A program made the translations under genes and the position numbers. A stretch of 64,000 bases of DNA from contig NOKP01000016.1 of NCBI GenBank assembly GCA_002682825.1, positions 1,515,660 through 1,579,659 on the forward strand, given 5' to 3'. A model generated the notes under the pieces. It saw nothing but the letters and a program-made list of their open reading frames with translations. It did not search any database and had not been told where the DNA came from. Below, piece after piece: positions 44,914-54,903 of the stretch (position 1 is the first letter of the stretch; the number at the start of each line of letters is the position of its first letter). The DNA is from Neonectria sp. B-13 (lineage: Eukaryota; Ascomycota; Sordariomycetes; Hypocreales; Nectriaceae).

Positions 44914-46716
44914 ATGGCGTCTGAGGAACCCAGCAGCGAGAAACGGCAGTCGCTGTCCAAGCCGGTCGAGCGTGTAGCTAGCCAAAGCCAAGGCAGCCTC
45001 GTTGCTGTTGATGGCCACGGCGATCTCGTCACCAACAATGTCATTGTCGACGAAGCTATCGAGGCCATTGGCTTCGGGAAGTTCCAGTGGCAGCTGACCT
45101 TTTCCTGTGGATTTGGATTCCTTGTGGACCAGGTACGATCGGGTTTTACCAATCTCCCTGAACTCGACACTGACTCTTGTATGAACAGATGCTTCTCGTC
45201 TCCATCAGCCTGGTCACTCCGCAGGCGGCTATGGAATTCGGCCCCAAATACGCTACGCTCCTCTCTGCTTCGAACTACGCTGGCTTACTCGTTGGTGCCG
45301 TTGTTCTGGGTGGCCTGGCTGATAACATTGGGCGGAGGCTTGTGTGGCAAGCATCCATCTTCGGCATCTCCATTTTTACCATGGTGGCTGCCAGCTCTCC
45401 TAGCTGGGCTGCCTTGAACGTCTTCCTGGCAATCTGCGGTGTCTTTGGTGGTGGTAACCGTAAGTAGCGAAGTTGTCTACAATGTGGTTTACTTGGTTGA
45501 CAATTTCTATAGTCGCGATTGATTTGACAATCCTCGCTGAAAGCATCCCTCGAAGATGGTCGTTTTTGCTCCCTGGTCTTGCTGGAATCTGGGGAGTTGG
45601 AAACGTCTTTACTGGACTTATTGGTACGATATGGAACCATCTAGGCGATGCCTGTGACGCAGTATTTCCCACGCTGACACTCCCTAGCATGGCCATTGCT
45701 TGTCAACTTTGGCTGTCCCAGTGGTTCTACACCAGACAACTGCTCCAAGAGAGACAACATGGGCTGGAGATACCTGTACATTGTGCTTGGAGGACTTTGC
45801 CTCATAATGTCGCTCATCCGCTCATTTGTCCTGAGATCCCAAGAGTCGCCAAGATGGCTTATCTCTTGTGGGAGAATCCCCGAGGCCGTCGCCGTCTTGA
45901 ACATCATTAGCTCCACAAACGGATCCGACTACACTGTGTCAGTTGACCAGTTCATTTCGGTACCCGAACAGACCAACAAGGAGACATTGTCAGTCCGTGA
46001 AAATGTCCGAAGGGCCGCCAAGCTTTTCTCTGGGCCAAAGCAGTTTCGCCTGATGGCATGCTTGATTATGATGTGGATGCTGATTGGAATTGCGTACGTT
46101 TTCTTTCACGTACACCGATCTCGTTGAACTAACACATATATCAGATACCCGCTTTACACCGTATTCTTGCCGTACTATCTTGCTGCTCATGGAGCTGATC
46201 TAGGTGACGGAAGTGCCTACTCAGCATACCGTGACTGGACAGTCTCTTCTGCCGTGGGAGTCGTGGGCCCTTTCGTGGCAATGTATATGGTGTCCCTCAA
46301 GTGGTTTCGATCCAAGCGGTCACTACTTATCATGGCCTGTGTTTGTACCGCCTTTTCTGGGGCATTTACTACGGTCAGAACTACTGGGGAGAACCTTGCA
46401 TTCTCGTCGATGATTAACTTCTCGCTCAACGGGCTCTACGCGATCATCTACTCGTGAGTTGACCATCATCCAAGCTTTGAGAGTCATACTAACTAACTCT
46501 TCCAGATACACTCCCCAATCTTTGAATGTGGAGCATCGTGGGCTGGGAACTGGTCTTTTGATGGCGCTCGGCCGACTCTCGTCTCTAAGTGCACCATTCA
46601 TCGCAACCTTCTCGGATGTGACCAGCTCTGCCCCGATCTGGGTGTCCTGTGGTTGTTATATTGCTATTGGACTGGTTTCGCTGGCACTTCCGGTGGACAC
46701 AGCTACTTTCAACTAA
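44914..46716 (+). CDS. MFS transporter (SV2/phosphate-sugar-like group)
   Basis: The predicted protein has 508 residues from exons 44914-45132, 45189-45459, 45513-45623, 45688-46093, 46145-46453 and 46506-46716. A hydrophilic N-terminus of about 55 residues is followed by G-F-G-K-F-Q-W-Q-L-T-F-S-C-G-F-G, typical of the SV2-like MFS branch, and by G-L-A-D-N-I-G-R-R, the family's loop 2-3 motif. After six helices comes E-S-P-R-W-L at the central loop. The second half has further helices ending near the C-terminus. It should be a plasma-membrane or organellar transporter of small organic solutes; the substrate is unknown. Its divergence from the small cupin suggests joint control. Confidence 0.92.
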
Positions 46717-46933
46717 GGGTGCATCAGCGCGCCGTGGAGCCGAGCAACTGTTGGCTCTTGGTAGTGGCTAGTTGGTGGTGGCGGCGGCTAGTTTGCCCCG
46801 TTCACAAATGAAGAGTGATGATAAAATCTGCGACTCAACGTTCCCGAACTGGTCAATAAATTTTACTTCTCTTTTTTTCGCACCTGATTCTGATTTGTGC
46901 TTCTTAAATTCGTCTCACTATGGTTCGAGGCTT

Positions 46934-48019
46934 CTATACCGCCACATCTGGTCTCGACTCTGTCTTGGTATCCTGTTTACAAAAGCTGTCCTCTCTCTCA
47001 GCCCATTCTAGATACCTGAGGGAGTCTTTGTAGTACAGCTGAAAATCATGCTTCTCACCCAACAACTTCTTCATCCTCAGCGCAATAGCCCCTTCCTCGT
47101 CCTTGGAAAACTTGGCGCGCCCCCATTCGAGGTCCGACTCATCCTGCCGACGAAGTTTGCAAAGTGCAAAGTCAATCATGAAGACTTGAATCCGCTGCTC
47201 TCCATGCTGTTCCTGCTCTCCACGCTGCTCCTGTTCTTCACGCTGCTCCTGCTGATGGATTTCTATGGCAGTAGACACTATGAAGTTTTCGGGCCGCACG
47301 TCTCTGTTCAGGATGTTGTAATCGCCAAGGACGCGGATGATTGCAAGGGATTGATCGACAATATCCTGCCAGCTTGACCGGGGAAAGCGATGAACAATAC
47401 CCCACAAGTCGCACCCATCTATATACTCGAGCAGGAGGCCTTTGACTTTGAAGGGTTCAAACTCCCCCTTGCTAGGCACTTCACATGTAAGGCCGGTCGG
47501 TGCAATGTCAAGGTCTATAGCTGCAAGGAGTCGAGGAATGACACGGCCCTGATGCTCGTGCAATCTATCGTAGACGACCATCTCGGTCTTGTAGAGTCGC
47601 AGAAGCTCGTCAGCTAGAAATGCTTCATTCTGAGCATCATCCCAGTCCTCTTCTGTGTTGTCTTGAAAATTCTCAATTTGGTGGAGATCATCAAGAAACT
47701 GGTAGATTGCGCCGCTATGAACCGACTGATTGTAGTCTTGTTCCATGTCCTTTGTCCAAGGTTCGATGCCGCTGTCTCGTCGAAGTTGATCAGAAAAGCG
47801 TCGATCAAAAAGCTTGAGGAACGCTGGGCTACCCGTCATTTGAAGGCTTTCATCACCCAAGATGGTGACTGCCATTGTGCAAGACAGAGTACGTGTATGA
47901 AGCTGGCGAACTCGCACATGGATGACTGACAAGGCGTGGCCACAGCCCGATCTGGCGTTCAGTGCCAACATTTGGTTCTCGGCATAACCATCCAAGAGAG
48001 GTGCATTTGAATTCTCCAT
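46934..48019 (-). CDS. Kinase-like protein with altered catalytic motifs
   Basis: This is an intronless frame of 361 residues from the ATG at 48019, which begins M-E-N-S-N-A-P-L-L-D-G-Y; the longer upstream frame lacks family character. The sequence has a kinase-like plan: a lipid/ATP-pocket-type N-lobe (V-Y-D-R-L-H-E-H-Q-G-R-V-I-P-R-L-L-A), a hinge L-L-L-E-Y-I-D-G, then L-N-R-D-V-R-P-E-N-F-I-V in place of H-R-D-x-K-x-x-N and V-F-M-I-D-F-A-L in place of D-F-G. A Gln/Glu-rich insertion (EQREEQEQ...) separates these two motifs. This is a fungal family of protein-kinase-fold proteins whose activity is uncertain; the conserved Asp of both motifs remains, so activity is possible. Cellular role unknown. 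Confidence 0.8.
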   Translation of the reverse strand: MENSNAPLLDGYAENQMLALNARSGCGHALSVIHVRVRQLHTRTLSCTMAVTILGDESLQMTGSPAFLKLFDRRFSDQLRRDSGIEPWTKDMEQDYNQSVHSGAIYQFLDDLHQIENFQDNTEEDWDDAQNEAFLADELLRLYKTEMVVYDRLHEHQGRVIPRLLAAIDLDIAPTGLTCEVPSKGEFEPFKVKGLLLEYIDGCDLWGIVHRFPRSSWQDIVDQSLAIIRVLGDYNILNRDVRPENFIVSTAIEIHQQEQREEQEQRGEQEQHGEQRIQVFMIDFALCKLRRQDESDLEWGRAKFSKDEEGAIALRMKKLLGEKHDFQLYYKDSLRYLEWAEREDSFCKQDTKTESRPDVAV

Positions 48020-48695
48020 TTCGAAAGGTACAGTTGTACCACGCAGAATTCTGCAAGGCAGAAAAATACACTGTAGTCTTTGGAAAGAATGAAGGTGCGA
48101 TGATATTGAGGAGAGGTGTGTGAATGGATGACAACGGCGGCAAGTCACAAGACCCAGCCGAAACGGTCCACTCTCATGTGATTCAATGTAATCTTACTAA
48201 TCAGCGGTACTACAGCGAATCTACGTCTATAGACAACTGTACTTAGGGATGATCCTTTATTAAACAGAGCGGACTACTTCTAATAGTAGAGGCTCAATGT
48301 CCTTAATCTACAGTCTACGACGTTACTAGCTTACCAGCTGTGAAAACGTCCCTTGCGTAAGGCTTTACTAATAAAAAAAACCTCTCGATCAAAGCTGTAA
48401 GTAATACGAGGGATGCACCACGCCTGGAGTACCACGCAGCGCCGGATGTGTTCTTGTAGGTACAATTGTTACAGTTCACCATAATGAAGGACTGCCGAAG
48501 ATCTTGTTTGTCGAAGAGGCAGATTTGTCTGGTGACAGATGAGAAAATGGCGAGACACATGGCTCTGCTAACGCTGCGGTTGATCGGCCACGGATCGGCA
48601 ATGTTTAACGGTCTGAAATATGTATCATGACATCAAGCAAGGGCAGAATGATCAGATGTGATAAATTACGATCTAGGCTTTCGAGCAATCATTGT
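48020..48695. other. Intergenic
   Basis: The promoter of the kinase-like gene and the 3' flank of the Baeyer-Villiger monooxygenase. No gene was recognised. Confidence 0.55.
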
Positions 48696-50864
48696 TCATA
48701 CCGGAATAACAACAGAGGCCTCGCTTCCATTCGCCCCATCTCTTGGAGAAGCAGATACTCCATTGATGGCACCATTGACTCCATGTACCCCATTGACTCC
48801 GTTAAGTCCGTTGACCTTGACAAGCCCGGGCTGCGCAATGGACTCGCAGTGGGACTCATCTATCTCTCCTGAAGCAACAGCAGTACGTGGCAGTGGAGGG
48901 CTCTTCCAAAGATAGAAGCTCAGATCCGAGTCCTTACGGGGTATCGTGGTGGTGTTCTTGAGACTTTCCTGCTCCTCGACCCCAAGAGGATCAAGCTCAG
49001 GACTTTCTATCCATGATATTCCGTGGCCCCAGTAAGCATATCGCTCTCTTTCGTACTTCCATTGATAGTCTTCCCATCTGTTTTCGGCAAGAACCTGCAT
49101 GTAGTGCAGTGCGCTGCCCGGCCACAACGCAGTGACCTTTCCATCAGTCCCACGCTTGACTGTGATGCTTGTGTTAGCAAGGTTGCAGAAAGGCGTTCCG
49201 GGTTGGAGAACCTACACCAACTACGGCATGTACCAGTCCAAACCATGTCTTTCATACTAGACTGTGTGTGCTCGTCAAAGTCGCTCTGGGCGTCTTGTCG
49301 CACATCAAATGAGAGAATGCGCTGTCGGATCATCTTGCGCAGGATTCTGATGAAGTAATCACCAGTTGCTTCAACAGGCCCTGTTCGTAACATTAGCTTC
49401 GGCTTATCCGAATTTGAGCATCAGACTTACCCATAAGACTGCCGTTCGAAATTGGGGTGTTGGGTCCGAGGAATATGAAGTAGTTGGGAAAGCCAGCAAC
49501 GCCGGTTCCCAAGTACGAGACAGGGTTCTGAGCCCACAAGTCCTGTAAATTGTCCCCGTTGGCGCCAAAAATAGGAAACCGAGGCTTGAACGTGGTATTG
49601 AAACCGGTTGCTGCCACGAGAATGTCGGCCTGGAATTCGGCGCCACCAGCAATGATGCCATTCGGTGTGACCCTCTCGATCGAGTCAAAGATGGGCTGAA
49701 CATTAGGCTTCTGCAAAGAGATGAGGAAGTCCTCTCCGGGATTGATGCGTCGACAACCAGCCTCAAATGTGGGAATCAAGTGCTTCTGCAGGTTTTCATC
49801 GGGGATCAAGGACTTCATGCGGCTTTCAAACTTGTGGCGAATGTCCTTTTGATCCGGGCTGTTCTTGAAGAATGCACGAAACATGGCGTTGAACTGGCTC
49901 TCGAGATCTTTCCGGGTCTTGAGGTAACTGTCGTCGTTCCACCTGAACTTGTCCTTTTCACTCTCCGTGTAGTTGTAATTAGTCACGTCAGCCTTTGGCA
50001 GCGCCACCGGAGGACAAATCCAGGAGGGGGTGCGAATATAGACCTGGAGCTTCCTGGCCAACGGCTGGAGCTGCGGAAGCAACTGGACTGCGCTGGCTCC
50101 AGATCCTATGACGGCAATGCGTTTGTCCTTTAGATCTACGGACGAATCCCAAGCAGCGGTATGCAACAGGGGCCCCGAAAAGCCGGAAAGCCCTTCGATG
50201 TCTGGCATTTGAGGATGGTTGAGGATGCCACCCGCGTTTATCAGGATCTCCGACTCTACGACCTGACCATCATGAATCTCAATGGTCCATGTGCTCTTTT
50301 TGGTGGACCATCTGGCCGAGGTAATTTTGCTGTTGTAGTGGATGAATTGCTCCAGCTCAAAGTGTCGTGCAACACCTTTGAGGTATTCCTTGATCTCCCC
50401 GGAGGAAGCGTAGCTGGCAAAGGATGAGCAGGGAATATTAAAACGAGAGTGAGTTGCTTACAACTTGGACCAAGCTGGGTTTGGTGCAAAAGAGTATTGA
50501 TAGCAGTGGCTAGGAACGTCACAAGCACATCCTAGAAATGGTCTTTAGTAACGGGCATACATGGTAGTTTGCGATACTCACCTGGGTATGTGTTCTCATT
50601 CCATGTTCCTCCTAGTTCTGCAGACTTTTCGTAAATGGCAAAGTCGACATAGTCCGACAAGTGTTTCCGAATTTTGTATGCTAGCTCATCGTCAGCGGCA
50701 AGATCGCTTTGGTCCTAGATGCCCTTCTTACCCATAAGCAAACCGGAGACACTATCCGCAGAATGGTGGTTAGAAGCAGTGTTTCAGTAGAAGTGTGGCA
50801 CTTACCCTGCTCCAATGATTGTGCAACGGAGCCGCCGAGGCTCAGATTTCAAGGTGCTGTTCAT
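48696..50864 (-). CDS. Baeyer-Villiger-type flavin monooxygenase
   Basis: The predicted protein has 619 residues from exons 50806-50864, 50732-50751 (a 20-nt microexon), 50582-50680, 50462-50531, 49431-50413, 49216-49380 and 48696-49159; all phases agree. The FAD motif G-A-G-V-S-G (residues 18-23) is split by intron 1. It is followed by E-L-G-G-T-W-N-E-N-T-Y-P-G and D-V-P-S-H-C-Y-Q-Y-S-F, and the second Rossmann motif is G-S-G-A-S-A. The fingerprint of type I Baeyer-Villiger enzymes, F-S-G-P-L-L-H-T-A-A-W (FxGxxxHxxxW), is intact. These enzymes use NADPH and oxygen to turn ketones into esters or lactones. A variable Asn/Gly/Val-rich tail (V-N-G-L-N-G-V-N-G-V) ends the protein. It forms a neighbourhood with the FAD oxidase and Rieske oxygenase. 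Confidence 0.93.
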
Positions 50865-51532
50865 TTTCAGTGCTTGAAGGTTGTTGGTTCGATATTCAGA
50901 CTGGTTGGCATGAGTTCTCAATCTCGGTTCAGCTTTCTTGGTGGTATTAGTTCCCCAAGATACTTGGCATTCAATTGCTACCATGGCCCGGAAGCGGTCC
51001 GGACCTAAGCTAACAACGCCAAGATAACTTATCACGCTGGTTCATAGACTGCAGCCAAGGGTGATTCTTATCATGGGATAGTGGCGGGGAAGCAAGCCGG
51101 ATCTGGGGCCGGAGTGGGGACGGAATTGCAATTAGTGGTCCCGGGCGGTGCAACCTTGAGATCATCCAGGCCCCTTGGTCAAGTGATGTTTGCTTGGAAA
51201 TCGCTATAATTGCGTATGGTGATTGGAAAGAGGCGTTATCATGTTAATTACACAAGATAGTGTTTTTAGAAAGAGTACATACGGTCAGAGTGACTTAAGC
51301 TAAGTTACCAAGGATGAGAGATTACGAGAAGCAGACGGAGATAGTCAACGTCATGGACCAAACATATCGATAGCTAAGTCAGCATTTATTTTGATCAAGT
51401 CTTTTTCGTTGCAAATGTATCTAATTTTATGAGGACGAGCGATATGGGTGATACAAAATTGTTGCCAAAGGTTGCTCATTTATTGTAAATGCGTCCATGT
51501 GCAAACCAAATCCCAGGTGAATGAGGCCAACT
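50865..51532. other. Intergenic
   Basis: The promoter of the monooxygenase and the 3' flank of the FAD oxidase (both leftward). Near 51100 are several CCGG and GGGG clusters, but no clear dyad. No gene was seen. Confidence 0.55.
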
Positions 51533-52880
51533 CTACAACTTGGCCTGTTCATGACCGGCCAGGGTTCTCAGCGGCGGCCCTCCACGACTCCCATCACCGA
51601 ACTTGACCATCTCCTCTTTTCCGTTGGGTAGGCGAAGTCTCCACTTATGTCGAATCTCTGGCGAAGCCTTGTTCTCGAAGCAATCTGCAATGTACCGGCC
51701 TAGAACCGGCAAGAACTTGAATGCGCTGGGGCAACAAAGTTAGCTTTGGATTTGACGGTGAGAAAGTGTGAGTAAAAACTTACTGTCCAGCTCCTCCGGT
51801 GGCTAGGAAGAGTCCTTCAACCTGCGGGTGGTAGTCGACGACAAAGTCTCCCTCTGGAGTGTCAGAGTACCAGCAGAGGCGGCGATCCATCCATGGGGAG
51901 TTGGCAAAAGCCGGAAGTAGCTGTCGCAGTCCGTCGCGAAGCCCTTCTTCGGCATCGCTGGGTAGATACGAAGCAGCCGCGTTGTTTCCGTCGCGCTTCG
52001 GCGACGACACAAATCGAGGGCTGTCCTCGACGGGAACCGTGGTTGCAAAGCCGTAGCCATGGCGGGCAACTTTGAGGATGTTCGTATCCGGCGTAGGGGG
52101 GAAGCAGAAAATGCCAGTGCTGAGATTGATAATGACCGGCATCTTCCTCAACGGCTCAGCTTCCTCTGGCGTCAGCTGGATAAAGCCAACAGGTTGTCCA
52201 GATGCCGTGCTAGCATGAGCCATTGGTAGAAGTCGATTAGACCAGGCACCAGTTGCGATAATGACCTGAGAGGCAAGAAGAGGTTCTCCCTGGGCCACAT
52301 TGACTCCGATAACGCGCTTGCCGCTGTGATGAAGTGAGAGGACCTTGCCCCGGGGACCAGTGATGAAGTTTACACCCGCGAGACTGCATTGTTGGCTCAG
52401 TTGGAGGATGCTCTTCTCGGCATCCGCCCATCCACCGTTCTCATTTACATAGGCCGATAAGCCGTCCAGCCGCGAAGGAATACACGGAAACTTCGTCAGG
52501 ACGTCAGAGGCGTTGCTATACTCGGCCAATTCGCCTCCGAGGGACTCGTTGACGGTCTTGCTGCTCTCAAGGTAAGAGTTTCCAGACTTGTTGGCCAGCA
52601 TGACAAAGCCCGAGGAGTAGTAGTGGCTCTTGAACTCGGTGGTCCATCCTTGCAACGCCTCACGGGCCATCTTCGCGTAGAGCTCATCGGCGTACTCAAC
52701 TCGGATGACCCGAGAAATGTCAACGCTGCTGCCATCGGCCACCGGCGGCTGGTACCGGTCCAAGACAGTGATGTTTTGGAACCCACGCTTCTTGAGCTCC
52801 AGGGCGGTTGAAAGGCCGAACACGCCAGCACCGATAATAAGGATGGGATCAGCCTTGGCGACGGGGTTTCGGGAAGTCAT
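51533..52880 (-). CDS. FAD-dependent amine oxidase (sarcosine / fructosyl-amino-acid oxidase family)
   Basis: The predicted protein has 429 residues from exons 51784-52880 and 51533-51725. The dinucleotide motif I-I-G-A-G-V-F-G-L-S lies near the N-terminus (Gly 17, 19, 22), followed by the family's V-L-D-R-Y and S-S-V-D-I-S-R-V-I-R, a segment shared with fructosyl amino acid and saccharopine oxidases. The C-terminal block G-G-A-G-Q-H-A-F-K-F-L-P-V-L-G-R-Y corresponds to the substrate and flavin site. The protein ends in A-K-L, close to the peroxisomal targeting tripeptide S-K-L, so a peroxisomal place is likely; such enzymes release hydrogen peroxide. It oxidises a secondary or N-methylated amine to imine. 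It is divergent from the Rieske oxygenase across 493 bp. Confidence 0.9.
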
Positions 52881-53373
52881 GATGGCGATTGTTAAGAATG
52901 TGTGATGATGATGCAGTGTAATCGAGAGTAAAAGAGTGGCAATAATTTCTGGGCTTGGCTATCTGAACTGGCGCTGACATCCAGTTGAAGACATAGCCAT
53001 GATATTCACAAAACTTACGACAACAACACCGAATATTCCTTCCACCTCGAAACAGTTGAATACGGAATCCCCGCCGCGCCTCGCCTATCCAATGTCAACG
53101 AAATTGATCGGACATCCGTGGTGGGTACGGAGGACGGACCGGACCCACCGCCATACCTCCGCAATCTCCGTGCCCACTTCTTAGCTGCAGCATTATGCTG
53201 AGTCTGGATGCGACGACACAGAGTACGGCAGTGGTTGGCGGATGACAGCTATAAGGAGAATAGGATTAATGGCATTTGACAGTACAGCAACGCCTGCGAA
53301 AGCAAACCACCCCAGACAAACTAAAGCCTGCACAGACATTCTACCCAAGCCAACTCCACCTAGAAACCTCAGA
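52881..53373. other. Shared divergent promoter of FAD oxidase and Rieske oxygenase
   Basis: A 493-bp interval without a gene. Its middle holds the imperfect dyad at 53120-53149. Probable bidirectional promoter. Confidence 0.65.
53120..53149. promoter_or_regulatory. Imperfect dyad with CGG-N8-CCG, candidate Zn2Cys6 site
   Basis: The left arm GGTGGGTACGG (53120-53130) and the right arm CCGGACCCACC (53139-53149) are inverted copies with one mismatch out of 11. The inner triplets give CGG-N8-CCG. It is centred almost exactly between the two divergent ATGs (about 240 and 225 bp away). A Zn2Cys6 gene lies two genes to the right. Confidence 0.6.
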
Positions 53374-54841
53374 ATGAACTCCTGGTTCGGACTCGGCAAA
53401 GCCGCCACCAACAAGGTCGACGGCGGAGATGGGGCCGTGCGTGCCCTGCCGGCATCCTGGTATCGCTCCGAGGCCATGTACGAGCTGGAGAGACGGTCCA
53501 TCTTCTCTAATCACTGGATGGCGGTGTCTCACAAGGCGAGGTTTGTCAACGACGGCGACTATGTGCAGATTACCGAGGCCGGCTTCAGCTTCTTCCTGAT
53601 CAAGGATCGCCAGGGAAACATCAGGGCTCACCACAATGTGTGTCGCCATCGAGCGTTTCCCTTGGTGGAGAAGGAGTCCGGCAAGTTGTCCATCCTAGCC
53701 TGCAAGTATCACGGTATGTATGACCCACCTTGTATTGTCACTTAAACAATTCTCATCGGTTGTAAAGGATGGTCGTACGGCTTCGATGGAAAACTCGCGA
53801 AGGCTCCCAAATACCAAGAGCTTCCAGCATTCGACAAAGCTTCGAACAGCTTATTTCAGGTCCACGTCCATGTTGACCATCTTGGTTTCATCTGGGTCAA
53901 CCTCGACGCAGAACCTGAGCCCACCGTGTCATGGGCCGAGTTCTTTGCCTCTGTTGATCTCCAAGAACGATTGCAGAAATTCGATATGACCCAGTATCAC
54001 TTCGATCATCAATGGGGGATGGTTGGTGATTACAATTGGAAGACGCTTGCAGATAACTACAACGAGGTTTGTTACCTATCTTGTTCTGCTTGTTGTATAG
54101 AAGCTAACTCTTTGGCTTTTGAAGTGCTACCACTGTCCGACAGGTCATCCCGCCGTCAATGCCATCTCGGACCTGTCCAAGTACTGGGTCGAGACGACTG
54201 GAGGCCACATCCAGCACTTCAACGTCGACAAGGCAGACATTGACGAGAACGAAGCGCCAGGCATCTACAGCACATTTTACTACCCGAATGCATCCATCAC
54301 AATTTCGTCAGTACACTGGGGATTTTGCACCCAACTCACCAGTCACTGACACAATCACAGGCCAGTCTTCTTCTACATTATGCGCTGTATCCCGATTTCC
54401 GCCTCACAGACCAAGATGGAGTATGAGGTCTATCGCCATAACGATGCCACGGACGAACAGTTCACTCACATCGACGAGATGTTCAAGCAGATTTTGCGCG
54501 AGGACAAAGATTTATGTAACTCGGCGCAGAAGAATCTCAACGCTGGGATATTCACAAATGGCGAACTTCATCCTCGAGTGGAAAAGGTAGCCAAACAACT
54601 CCCATTCTCAAACATGCTCATTGTAGGCACTTGCTAACCATGCGTCTACCAGGGCCCATTGTTCTTCCAGGACCTAACAAGAAAGTTGGTCATGAAGCAC
54701 CATCAGCAAGAAGAAGCTGTCGGAAAGGAGATTTGGCCAGCTACCCCGAAGCATGTCGTGTCGGAAAAGAACCAGGAAGAGATCGACTTTTGTAAAAGCC
54801 TTGATTGCTCTGGCAAAGAGCCAGCAGAGCTTGCGTGGTAG
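53374..54841 (+). CDS. Rieske non-haem iron oxygenase (choline/betaine/carnitine monooxygenase-like)
   Basis: The predicted protein has 411 residues from exons 53374-53713, 53768-54066, 54125-54306, 54361-54586 and 54653-54841. The Rieske cluster is formed by C90-x-H92 and C110-x2-H113 (V-C-R-H-R-A-F-P-L and C-K-Y-H-G-W-S-Y, split by intron 1). The mononuclear iron site has [12 protein letters not shown], giving His216 and His221 in the E-x2-H-x4-H arrangement; intron 2 lies between the Glu and the Cys. This pattern matches choline monooxygenase and glycine-betaine or carnitine oxygenases, which cleave or hydroxylate N-methyl or trimethylammonium substrates. Electrons must come from a reductase not found in the window. 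The gene is divergent from the FAD amine oxidase. Confidence 0.92.
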
Positions 54842-54903
54842 TTTTAAATACTGGATGAATGAACTCATCCAATGTAACGATCAAATGAACTATGCTAGGT
54901 GTT

